DNA of 64,000 bases from Croceicoccus pelagius (lineage in GTDB: Bacteria > Pseudomonadota > Alphaproteobacteria > Sphingomonadales > Sphingomonadaceae), in the NCBI RefSeq assembly GCF_001661915.1, contig NZ_LYWY01000032.1, positions 310,001-374,000 of the forward strand, written 5' to 3'. Below the pieces are notes generated by a model. It did no database searches. It saw only the letters and a program-made list of their open reading frames with translations, and was not told the DNA's origin. Of the stretch, positions 41,738 to 49,375 are shown one piece after another (position 1 is the first letter of the stretch; every line of letters starts with the position of its first letter). The position numbers were made by a program, and so were the translations under genes.

Positions 41738-42051
41738 TCCGCAAGTCCCTCACCGCCATGGCCGCCACGGCCGCGCTGCTCTCGGCCAGCCCCGCGCTTG
41801 CCGATGGCGACGTGCAGTGCAATTCCGGCCCGCAGGCCAAGTGGCAGAAGATCGACAAGCTGAAGAAGAAGGCCTGGCTCGAAGGCTGGAAGGTCCAGAA
41901 GCTGCAGGTCGAAGGCGACTGCTATGAAGTCTACGCGCAGACCGAAAACGGCATGGCGATTGAGGCATTCTTCCACCCGGTGACACTGGAAAAGCTGGTC
42001 GTATTCCGCCGCGGCAGCGAGATCTACCGCAAGGACGGCTTCACCGGCTAA
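41734..42051 (+). CDS. Secreted PepSY-domain protein
   Basis: This 105-residue protein has a cleavable signal peptide (about residues 1-23, ending SPALADG) and a compact PepSY-like domain: VQKLQVEGDCYEVYAQTENG, then HPVTLEKLVVFRR. Its ATG overlaps the preceding stop by 4 bases. Two Cys (in VQCNSG and GDCYE) could form a disulfide in the periplasm. Paired with the MsrQ-like protein it resembles small two-part membrane reductase modules of alphaproteobacteria. It is the last gene of the iron unit. Confidence 0.85.
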   Translation: MIRKSLTAMAATAALLSASPALADGDVQCNSGPQAKWQKIDKLKKKAWLEGWKVQKLQVEGDCYEVYAQTENGMAIEAFFHPVTLEKLVVFRRGSEIYRKDGFTG

Positions 42052-42057
42052 GCGGGT

Positions 42058-42630
42058 TTATCCGCGCGATGCGCCCGGTACCCAGAGCACGTCGCGCTTT
42101 CCGCCCTCGTTCGCGCCGCGGGCCAGCACGAAAAGCAGGTCCGACAGGCGATTGACGTAAGCGAGCGCCGCCGGATTGACCGGCTCTGCCGCGCCCAGCG
42201 CCGCGATCGTGCGTTCGGCGCGGCGCACGGTGGCGCGCGCGACGTGCAGGCGTGCCGAAGCCTCGCTTCCGCCCGGAAGGACGAAGCTGGTCAATGGTTC
42301 AATACTCTCGTTCGCGGCGTCGATACGACTTTCGATCCACTCGGCCTGTTCGGGCACCATGCGCAGCGTCATTTCGCCGGGCGTAAAATCCTCCCCCGGC
42401 GTCGCAAGGTCCGCGCCCAGATCAAACAGGTCGTTCTGCACGCGGGTCAGCACCTCGTGCGTTTCGCCCGCGTCCAGTGCCGCAATGGCGAGGCCGATGG
42501 CCGAATTCGCCTCGTCCACCGCGCCGATGGCGTCCATGCGCGCGGCGTGTTTCGGCAGGCGCGAACCGTCGACTAGCCCCGTCGTCCCGTCGTCACCGGT
42601 CCGGGTGTAGATCTTGTTGAGTTTTACCAC
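42058..42630 (-). CDS. Cob(I)alamin adenosyltransferase, PduO type
   Basis: This 190-residue ATP:corrinoid adenosyltransferase converts cob(I)alamin to adenosylcobalamin. The N-terminal YTRTGDDGTTGLVDG is the ATP-binding signature, VDEANSAIGLA follows, and RATVRRAERTIAALG carries the catalytic Arg residues. The start codon is GTG at 42630. It is last in a three-gene minus-strand series, gluQ-HIG1-this gene, with 10-base gaps. No cobalamin biosynthesis genes are visible, so it probably salvages cobalamin. Confidence 0.94.
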   Translation of the reverse strand: MVKLNKIYTRTGDDGTTGLVDGSRLPKHAARMDAIGAVDEANSAIGLAIAALDAGETHEVLTRVQNDLFDLGADLATPGEDFTPGEMTLRMVPEQAEWIESRIDAANESIEPLTSFVLPGGSEASARLHVARATVRRAERTIAALGAAEPVNPAALAYVNRLSDLLFVLARGANEGGKRDVLWVPGASRG

Positions 42631-42640
42631 GGCGTGAAGA

Positions 42641-42868
42641 TCAGGAAACGGCGGCCAGAAGGACCATCGCGACCAGGATCGCGGCGGCCTGGTACTTGAT
42701 GCGCGACATCATCGCCTTGTTCTGGCGAAGCTGCATTTCCTTCACGCGTTCATCGCCGCCTTCAAGGTCCATTTTCGTGCTTTGCAGGAAAGCGACAATG
42801 CCGCGGACCAGCGAGACGACAACCATGGCGACCAGGGCCACCAGCGCGATGATGAGGATGTACTTCAT
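42641..42868 (-). CDS. HIG1-domain (twin transmembrane) protein
   Basis: This 75-residue inner-membrane protein has two helices (about residues 1-27 and 55-74) joined by the loop RVKEMQLRQNKAMMSRIKYQ, which matches the HIG1 signature of mitochondrial Rcf1 and alphaproteobacterial relatives. Such proteins are linked to respiratory supercomplex or cytochrome oxidase assembly. The ATG at 42868 is preferred to the GTG at 42874. It sits between gluQ and the adenosyltransferase gene with 10-base spacing on both sides. Confidence 0.88.
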   Translation of the reverse strand: MKYILIIALVALVAMVVVSLVRGIVAFLQSTKMDLEGGDERVKEMQLRQNKAMMSRIKYQAAAILVAMVLLAAVS

Positions 42869-42878
42869 GGGCACTCAG

Positions 42879-43736
42879 TTAGGGATTTTCGCGCCCGATT
42901 TCGAGTCCCGAAAGTGACAGGCCATCGGGGAACCGCCCTCCTCTGATATCGGCGGCCAGCGCAAGCCCGTCTTCGCCAGCCGCACGGCGGTCCGACAAGG
43001 CGGGCGAACCGCGCCGCTTGGCCAATTTCTCGCCGCTTTCCTCGACCAGCAAGGCATGGTGGTGCCAGCGCGGCACCGGCAGGCCCAGCAGCGCCTGAAG
43101 CAGCCGGTGGACATGGGTGGATGCGAAAAGGTCCGCGCCGCGCGTTACCAGAGTGATGCCGTCGCGCGCATCGTCGAGCGTCACTGCAAGGTGATAGCTT
43201 CCCGGCGCGTCCTTGCGCGCCAGCACGACATCCCCGAAAAGGTCGGGCCGCGCCTCCTGCTCTCCGGCCAGTTCGTCGATCCACGTCAGCGGGCCGGTAA
43301 GCGCCATCGCCTGCGCCATGTCGAGCCGCCACGCGGCGGGCGCATCGGGATCGGTTCCGGCATGCCGGCAGGTGCCGGGATAGACCGGACCATCGGGGCC
43401 GACCTCGCTCGCCGCCGCCGCGATCTGGGCGCGTGTGCAAGTGCAGGGATAGACTAGGCCCATGGCCTTCAACCGGTCCAGCGCGTCGGCATGGTTGGCG
43501 ATGCGCGACGACTGGCGGATCGCTTCCCCGTCCCATTTGAGACCGAGCCATTGCAGATCGGTCAGCGCACTTTCGGCAAATTCGGCCCTGCTGCGCGCGC
43601 CGTCGATATCCTCGATCCTGACGAGAAAACGCCCACCCCGCTCGCGCGCGATGTCGTGGGCGACGATCGCGGAGTACGCATGGCCAAGGTGCAGCGGGCC
43701 GTTCGGGCTCGGCGCAAAGCGGGTTACTGTTTCCAT
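42879..43736 (-). CDS. gluQ: Glutamyl-Q tRNA(Asp) synthetase
   Basis: This 285-residue paralogue of the GluRS catalytic core, without an anticodon-binding domain, attaches Glu to queuosine-34 of tRNA-Asp. It opens with METVTRFAPSPNGPLHLGHAYSA, containing the HIGH-class motif, then VRIEDID and CTCTRAQI, and carries a KLAKRRG motif as the KMSKS equivalent. The length and lack of a C-terminal domain separate it from GltX. The ATG at 43736 directly precedes the motif. It heads the series with the HIG1 and adenosyltransferase genes. Confidence 0.93.
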   Translation of the reverse strand: METVTRFAPSPNGPLHLGHAYSAIVAHDIARERGGRFLVRIEDIDGARSRAEFAESALTDLQWLGLKWDGEAIRQSSRIANHADALDRLKAMGLVYPCTCTRAQIAAAASEVGPDGPVYPGTCRHAGTDPDAPAAWRLDMAQAMALTGPLTWIDELAGEQEARPDLFGDVVLARKDAPGSYHLAVTLDDARDGITLVTRGADLFASTHVHRLLQALLGLPVPRWHHHALLVEESGEKLAKRRGSPALSDRRAAGEDGLALAADIRGGRFPDGLSLSGLEIGRENP

Positions 43737-43776
43737 CTTTCGGTGATCTAGCGCGGCCCGCCCTAGGAAGTCACGC

Positions 43777-43832
43777 TGTGGATCATCCTGTTGACGATTG
43801 GCGGACAACCCTGTGAACAGGACTGTGGATAG
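43777..43832. other. Pair of DnaA-box-like nonamers
   Basis: Between divergent gluQ and the HNH gene lie TGTGGATCA (43777-43785) and TGTGGATAG (43824-43832). Each differs by one base from TGTGGATAA, the reverse of the DnaA box TTATCCACA. They are 47 bases apart in the same orientation. CCTGTT/AACAGG half-repeats lie between them. It may be chance, a DnaA-regulated promoter, or unrelated. Confidence 0.3.
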
Positions 43833-44020
43833 CCTGTGCGCGACCCTCTTGCCCAAAGCGCGCCGCCATGGTGTCTTCACATTGCGATGCGTCATCAACC
43901 GGTCATGCTCGCCTGCGAAAGCGCGAACCGAAACGGCGGTGCCCCTGCCGGACCCTTTTGGGTCGGCAGTATTCCGGGTCCTGCCGGCATGACGCGGCTG
44001 ACAGGGGGGCGAATACGGCG

Positions 44021-44629
44021 ATGTTCCAGTCCGGTCTGATCGAAACCAGGGCAAGGCTTTCCAGTGCGGACGGTGATCCGACGCGAAAGCTCAACAGCTG
44101 CCCGGCTCTTGTTCTGAATGCCGACTACACACCGCTATCCTATTACCCGCTAAGCCTCTGGCCGTGGCAGACCGCGATCAAGGCGATCTTTCTCGACCGC
44201 GTCGACGTCGTCGCCAGCTACGACCGGCAGGTCCACTCCCCCTCGCTCGACATGCAGATCCCCTCGGTGATCGCGCTGAAGCAATATGTGAAGCCGTCGG
44301 AATTTCCCGCCTTCACGCGCTTCAACCTGTTCCTGCGGGACCGGTTCTCGTGCCAGTACTGCGGAAGCCCGCACAACCTGACCTTCGACCACGTCGTCCC
44401 GCGCCGGCTTGGCGGGGTGACGAGTTGGGAAAACATCGTCACCGCCTGCGCGCCCTGCAACATGAAGAAGGGCGGCCGCACGCCGAAACAGGCGCACATG
44501 GCGCTGCAGGTTCGGCCCATCAGGCCGACGAGCTGGCAACTGCAGGAACGCGGCAAGGGCTTCCCGCCGAACTACCTGCATGAAACGTGGCGGGACTGGC
44601 TCTACTGGGACATAGAGTTGGAGGAGTAA
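44021..44629 (+). CDS. HNH endonuclease-family protein
   Basis: This 202-residue protein has the HNH fold: RDRFSCQYCG and ACAPCNMKKG provide two zinc-binding Cys pairs, and FDHVVPRRLGG holds the catalytic His with NIVTACAPCN the Asn. An N-terminal domain of about 110 residues (VLNADYTPLSYYPLSLWPWQTAI) precedes it, as in a broadly conserved alphaproteobacterial housekeeping HNH protein rather than a homing enzyme. The ATG at 44021 is preceded by GGGGGG. The function is not established. It stands alone, divergent from gluQ and convergent with hemH. Confidence 0.87.
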   Translation: MFQSGLIETRARLSSADGDPTRKLNSCPALVLNADYTPLSYYPLSLWPWQTAIKAIFLDRVDVVASYDRQVHSPSLDMQIPSVIALKQYVKPSEFPAFTRFNLFLRDRFSCQYCGSPHNLTFDHVVPRRLGGVTSWENIVTACAPCNMKKGGRTPKQAHMALQVRPIRPTSWQLQERGKGFPPNYLHETWRDWLYWDIELEE

Positions 44630-44768
44630 CAGGGGATTTCCCCTCGGCCGGCCTTCGAACGGCCGTCCTCTGCGCTTCCAATGCTCACGACCTGAATGGT
44701 CGCTGCGCGCCGGTTCTCGTGGCCAGCCTTTCTCGACTCACCCGAGCGAAAATCGTCATTGTAGTTTA

Positions 44769-45806
44769 TTAAATCCAGCCGCCCAGTTCGGTGCGGATCA
44801 GCGTTTCCAGCATGTCCATGCCCGGCTGCGTATCGTTGAGGCAGGTCAGCGCGACATAGCTTTCGCCGCCGTTCTCCAAGAACGTGTCGCGGCCCTGCAG
44901 CGCGATTTCCTCAAGCGTTTCGAGGCAGTCCGCCGAAAAGCCCGGCATCGCCACCGCCATCGACCGGGTGCCAGACCTGGCCTCCGCCTCGATCGTCAGG
45001 TCGGTCGCAGGCTCCAGCCACTTGGCCTTGCCGAAGCGCGACTGGAACGTCGTGTCGACGCGCATGTTCGGGAATTCGCCCACCAGCGCTTCGGCCAGAA
45101 GGCGCGCGGTCTTGCGGCAATGGCAGTGGTAGGGATCGCCCAGTGTCAGCGTGCGTTCGGGCATCCCGTGAAAGCTGAGCAACAGGACATCGGGCACAGG
45201 CGAGGTAGGCGACAACTGCCGCGTAATGTCGTCCTTCAGCGCCGCGATATAGGCCGGGTGATCGTGATAGGGCGGCAGCGTTCGAATTGCGGGCTGCCAG
45301 CGCATTTCGGCCAGAACCTTACCCAGCGCATCGACCGCCGTGGCCGTCGTCGCGCCGGAATACTGCGGGTAGAGCGGCGCGAACAGGATGCGGTCGTATC
45401 CGGCATCCTTCAGCGCTGTCACTTTCTTTGCGATCGAGGGATTGCCGTAGCGCATCGCCCAGTCGACCTTAACCCCGTCGCCCAGCCGCACCTGAAGCGC
45501 CTTGGCCTGACGCGCAGTAATCGCGGCAAGCGGGGAGCCGTCCTCGCCCCAGACCTGCGAATAGGCGTGAGCGGATTTCTTCGGCCGCGTATTGAGGATG
45601 ATCCCGCGCAGGATCGGCTGCCAGACAATCGGCGGGATTTCCACCACGCGGCGGTCCGACAGAAATTCGCCAAGGTAGCGCTTCACCGCGCCAGCCTCGG
45701 GCGCGTCGGGCGTACCCAGGTTGACGAGCAGCACCGCGACTTTGCCGGTCGGTGCGGCGGGATGGCCTGCGGGCCTGTCCATCGGGGTGCCGGGTTTGCT
45801 GTCCAT
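44769..45806 (-). CDS. hemH: Ferrochelatase HemH
   Basis: This 345-residue enzyme inserts Fe(II) into protoporphyrin IX, the last step of heme synthesis. It has VLLVNLGTPDAPE near the N-terminus, ILFAPLYPQYSGATT, the catalytic His in LLSFHGMPE and PGFSADCLETLEEI near the end. An alternative start is the Met at residue 9. It starts 9 bases after the molybdoenzyme large-subunit gene, so it is last in an apparent mrp-large-subunit-hemH transcript. Confidence 0.96.
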   Translation of the reverse strand: MDSKPGTPMDRPAGHPAAPTGKVAVLLVNLGTPDAPEAGAVKRYLGEFLSDRRVVEIPPIVWQPILRGIILNTRPKKSAHAYSQVWGEDGSPLAAITARQAKALQVRLGDGVKVDWAMRYGNPSIAKKVTALKDAGYDRILFAPLYPQYSGATTATAVDALGKVLAEMRWQPAIRTLPPYHDHPAYIAALKDDITRQLSPTSPVPDVLLLSFHGMPERTLTLGDPYHCHCRKTARLLAEALVGEFPNMRVDTTFQSRFGKAKWLEPATDLTIEAEARSGTRSMAVAMPGFSADCLETLEEIALQGRDTFLENGGESYVALTCLNDTQPGMDMLETLIRTELGGWI

Positions 45807-45815
45807 GACCGTTCC

Positions 45816-48227
45816 TTAGTCAGCCATCGTGCCGTCGGGAAGCTCCGAAGGTTCCGCCTCGGGCATATCGATGCCATCGGTCTCGCTTGCCGCCTCGGTC
45901 ACTTCGGGCGCGGGCGTTTCGCTGGGCGGCGGTGTCGGGGCGAGCGTGGTGCGCCCCAGCGGGATCGGCAGCTCGCGGAAACGGGTGCCGGTGGCAGAGC
46001 GCAGCGCATTGGCAATCGCAGGCGCGACCGCGACCATGCCGATCTCGCCCGGATCGAACGGCGGCGCATCGTTCTGCGCGAAGCCGACACTGATTTCCGG
46101 AATGCGCGAAAGGCCCGCAAGCCGCAGCGCGCCCAGTGTCTGTTCCTGCGGCAACCCGCCCTTGTATGTGACGCCCATGCCCAGCGCCTGGTTCATGCCG
46201 AAGAGCAAACCACCCTCGATCTGCTGCAACGCCAGTTCGTAGTGCAGGATGCGCCCGATGTCGCACCACGCCGCGATTGAGGATACTTCCACCCCGTTCT
46301 CACCCGGCCTTGCCCGCACGACGACCGCGATGCGCCCGCCGCCACCTTCGCGGCCCGCCGGGTCGACCATCTGCCAGCAGGCGATGCCCTGTGCCGTGCC
46401 TTCGCCGCCGCCGTCCCATTCGCCAAGCTGCGCCGCGCCCTGCAGGCATTCGGCCATGCGCGGGTTCCCGCCCAGCATCGCCATGCGGTAGGCCAACGGT
46501 TCCTCGCCCGCCGCGCCTGCGACCTCGTCCATGAAGCTTTCGGTCACGAAACAGGCTCGCGCCTCGGCATTGCCGCGCATGCGACCTGCGGGAAGGCCGG
46601 TGTCGGCGGACAGACTTTCGACCGTCACATTGTCGATTGCATAAGGCGGCGCCATGCCGAACAGGTTCGCCGGATCGTGCTTGCCGTCGCTGGCATCCAA
46701 TGCGCGTTCGGGCGTCAGGCCTTCGAACAGGCGCGCGTACATCTCGTGGGCGCCGGGCTGGCAGGCAAAGCGGCTGTGCCACGCGTGGACCGTGCCTTGC
46801 GGGCCGGTGATCGCCTTTACCTCTGCCACGGCAGGCGGGCGCGGCAGGGCGGTCAGATGTTCCTGCCAGCGCGAATAGGTCAGCTGCACCGGACGCCCCA
46901 CGGCCCGCGCGATCGCGGCGGCTTCACGCACGATGCGGTATTCGAGGCGCGCATCGAAGCTGCCCCCCGCGCCGACGGGATAGAGCACGACATCCTCGAC
47001 CGGCAGGCCGACGGCGGCGGCAGCCTGTTCGCGGGCCTGTTCGGGTGCCTGTGCCGCGGCCCAGATCTCCAGCCTGCCCGACTGGAAGCGGGCGGTGGCT
47101 GTCGCGGTCTCGATCGTGCCGTGCAGCGCGGGCGCGATCGTATAGCGCGCCTCGACCACGCCCAGCCCTTCCAACGCGACTTCGGTCTCGCCGCGCTGGA
47201 ACATGATCTCGGGCGTGCCTTCGGCCAGCGCGCGTTCGAGGCCTTCGGCGATCGTCGTATCGTCGGGAAGTCCGCGCGTCGCCTTGAACAGCGGCTTCAT
47301 CAGCCGCAGCGCCTTTTCCGCGGCCCACTGGCTGGAGCCGACGGCAGCAAGCCAGGAAGCACCCTCGACCCGTGCGATATAGCCGGTCACGCCGCGCCCC
47401 GCGTCCCCGTTGAACGTGTCGAGCTGCGAGGTGGCGAGCGGTCCGTGCGCGATGGCGGCAAAGACCATGCCGGGAAGGCGGATGTCGCCGGAAAACCGGA
47501 ACGAGCCATCGACCTTGGAAGGCCCGTCGAGACGCGGATAGGTGCCGACTTCCGCCGACAGGTCGGGCGAGGCATCGCTGGCCGGATCGGGGCGCAGGAT
47601 AGGCGGGCTGGGCGCGGAGAATTCCGCCGCCTCGTCCGCCAGTTCCCCGAAGCGCAGCTGCTTGTCGCCATGCACGATGAAACCGTCGCGCGCCTCGCAT
47701 TCCTCGAACGCGACGTCCCAGCGTTCCGCCGCCGCCATCGCCAGCACTGCGCGCACGCCAGCGGCAGCCTCACGGATCGGCATTTCGTAGGCGGCAATTG
47801 CCGTGCCGTCGGCGGTTGCCATGAGGCGGGTCTGGTTGGCGAAGTTCTTGGCGAGAAAATCGTCCGGATCGTCGGCAAAGGACGGCAGCCACGTATCGCG
47901 CAAGCCCCCCCAGCGCGCGGCAAGGACGGGATCGGCATAGGCCGGGCTGATCGCCGCAGGCTCTACCGCGACCTGCCGCCAGTCCGCGCCCAGTTCCTCT
48001 GCCGCGATGCGGGGCAGAAGGGTCGTGATGCCCTGCCCCATTTCCAGCTGCGGCACGGCGATGGTGACGACGCCCGACCGGTTGATCTTGATCCACGCGT
48101 TGAAGGCCTGCTCGTCTTCGCCCGCCGAAAGCGGCACCGGATAGTCGCGCGGCAGCAGCGCGTAGGCCGCGATCAGTCCGCCGCCAGCCGCGGCGCCGAT
48201 CAGGAGCTTGCGCCGCGAAACTTTCAT
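45816..48227 (-). CDS. Tat-exported molybdopterin large subunit (IorB/xanthine-dehydrogenase-like)
   Basis: This 803-residue molybdopterin-binding subunit resembles isoquinoline 1-oxidoreductase beta. The N-terminus KVSRRKLLIGAAAGGGLIAA is a Tat-type signal or anchor, pointing to the periplasm. Cofactor motifs include PQLEMGQGITT, GAGGSFDARLEYR, and the catalytic Glu in DPGEIGMVAVAPAIANALR. A Pro/Glu-rich tail of about 45 residues follows the fold. Its start overlaps the mrp stop (ATGA). The 2Fe-2S partner is not adjacent; the candidate at 12.7 kb is 33 kb away. Substrate is unknown: an aldehyde or N-heterocycle is typical. Confidence 0.9.
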   Translation of the reverse strand: MKVSRRKLLIGAAAGGGLIAAYALLPRDYPVPLSAGEDEQAFNAWIKINRSGVVTIAVPQLEMGQGITTLLPRIAAEELGADWRQVAVEPAAISPAYADPVLAARWGGLRDTWLPSFADDPDDFLAKNFANQTRLMATADGTAIAAYEMPIREAAAGVRAVLAMAAAERWDVAFEECEARDGFIVHGDKQLRFGELADEAAEFSAPSPPILRPDPASDASPDLSAEVGTYPRLDGPSKVDGSFRFSGDIRLPGMVFAAIAHGPLATSQLDTFNGDAGRGVTGYIARVEGASWLAAVGSSQWAAEKALRLMKPLFKATRGLPDDTTIAEGLERALAEGTPEIMFQRGETEVALEGLGVVEARYTIAPALHGTIETATATARFQSGRLEIWAAAQAPEQAREQAAAAVGLPVEDVVLYPVGAGGSFDARLEYRIVREAAAIARAVGRPVQLTYSRWQEHLTALPRPPAVAEVKAITGPQGTVHAWHSRFACQPGAHEMYARLFEGLTPERALDASDGKHDPANLFGMAPPYAIDNVTVESLSADTGLPAGRMRGNAEARACFVTESFMDEVAGAAGEEPLAYRMAMLGGNPRMAECLQGAAQLGEWDGGGEGTAQGIACWQMVDPAGREGGGGRIAVVVRARPGENGVEVSSIAAWCDIGRILHYELALQQIEGGLLFGMNQALGMGVTYKGGLPQEQTLGALRLAGLSRIPEISVGFAQNDAPPFDPGEIGMVAVAPAIANALRSATGTRFRELPIPLGRTTLAPTPPPSETPAPEVTEAASETDGIDMPEAEPSELPDGTMAD

Positions 48228-49222
48228 GCGCTTGCGGCCTCTGCAAGGCCCGCCTTTTCGGCAACCTGCCGCGCGATATCGGCAAACCTGTCCGCGACCG
48301 GACCTTCGCCAGCGGCAGGCGGGCGGCCTGCGTCGCTGTCGGTGCGGATGTCGATGGTGAGCGGGATGCGGCCCAAGAAATCATATCCCATCGTCTTCGC
48401 CGCCGCTTCGGCCCCGCCGCTGCCGAAGGGATCGCTCTCCTCTCCGCAATGGGGGCAGACGTAACCGGCCATGTTCTCGACCACGCCGATCACCGGCACG
48501 CCCGCCTTGTCGAACAGGCCGATCGCGCGGGTCGCGTCCATCAGGGCCAGATCCTGCGGGGTCGAGACGATGACCGCGCCATCGGGCTTGAACCGCTGGA
48601 TCATGGTAAGTTGAACATCGCCGGTGCCGGGCGGCAGGTCGACGACAAGCGTGTCGACATCGCCCCATTCGGCATCGATCAGCTGTGCCAGCGCATTGCC
48701 CGCCATCGGCCCGCGCCACGCGATCGCCTGGCCGGGTTCGGCAAGGTGCCCCATCGACAGCATTGGCACGCCGTAACGGGTGCCGACGGGGATCAGCTTC
48801 TTGTCCTTTGCCTGCGGGCGTTCGCCCTCGCTTGCCATCAGGCGCGGCTGAGACGGGCCGTAGATGTCGGCATCAACCAGCCCGACTTTCACCCCCATGC
48901 GCGCAAGAGCGACGGCGATATTGGCCGACACGGTCGACTTGCCGACACCGCCCTTGCCCGACCCCACCGCGATGATGCGGGGTCCGCGTTTGGGCGGCGA
49001 GCCGTCGCCGCGTTCGGCCATTTGCGCGATGCGCAGCGGCGGCAGATCGAAATCGCGCACCGCGCCGCGCACTGCAATTTCCAGCTTGTCGCGGCCAAGC
49101 TGATCCAGCCCGCCGACTTCCAGCACGATCGTCGTCGCGTCCTTGCCCAGCCGGAAGCTGGCGAGCCTGTCGCCTGCTGCGGCCTCGAGCGCGTTGCGGA
49201 TTGCGGTTTCGTCGGGGGTCAT
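48224..49222 (-). CDS. Iron-sulfur cluster carrier Mrp/ApbC
   Basis: This 332-residue P-loop ATPase carries Fe-S clusters to apoproteins. An N-terminal MIP18-like domain (to about residue 80) precedes the deviant Walker A GSGKGGVGKST, DADIYGPSQP, DLPPGTGD, and the cluster-ligating CPHC motif in GYVCPHCGEES. The ATG is at 49222. It overlaps the molybdoenzyme gene by 4 bases, an uncommon neighbour that suggests it serves cofactor loading of nearby products. It is divergent from hflK. Confidence 0.95.
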   Translation of the reverse strand: MTPDETAIRNALEAAAGDRLASFRLGKDATTIVLEVGGLDQLGRDKLEIAVRGAVRDFDLPPLRIAQMAERGDGSPPKRGPRIIAVGSGKGGVGKSTVSANIAVALARMGVKVGLVDADIYGPSQPRLMASEGERPQAKDKKLIPVGTRYGVPMLSMGHLAEPGQAIAWRGPMAGNALAQLIDAEWGDVDTLVVDLPPGTGDVQLTMIQRFKPDGAVIVSTPQDLALMDATRAIGLFDKAGVPVIGVVENMAGYVCPHCGEESDPFGSGGAEAAAKTMGYDFLGRIPLTIDIRTDSDAGRPPAAGEGPVADRFADIARQVAEKAGLAEAASA

Positions 49223-49375
49223 CGCTGCGTCCAGTCGGCTTTACGGGCCGTTTGTTCAGGTTGGTGCGCCGTAACGGCGTTTGCTTGATGCGTCATGGGG
49301 CCTCTTGCACCATTGGCGGAAAAATCCAATGCCGAACCCCCTGTTTTTGCCGGTGACGATACCTATAAGGGAAGC

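Noticed and set aside
41153-42051. MsrQ partner of the MsrP methionine sulfoxide reductase
   Set aside because: No molybdopterin MsrP gene is adjacent. The neighbours are iron-uptake genes and a PepSY protein, so the msrPQ name was not used.
44021-44629. HNH gene as a homing endonuclease or restriction enzyme
   Set aside because: There is no intron, intein or methyltransferase partner, and the layout matches a widespread housekeeping HNH protein.
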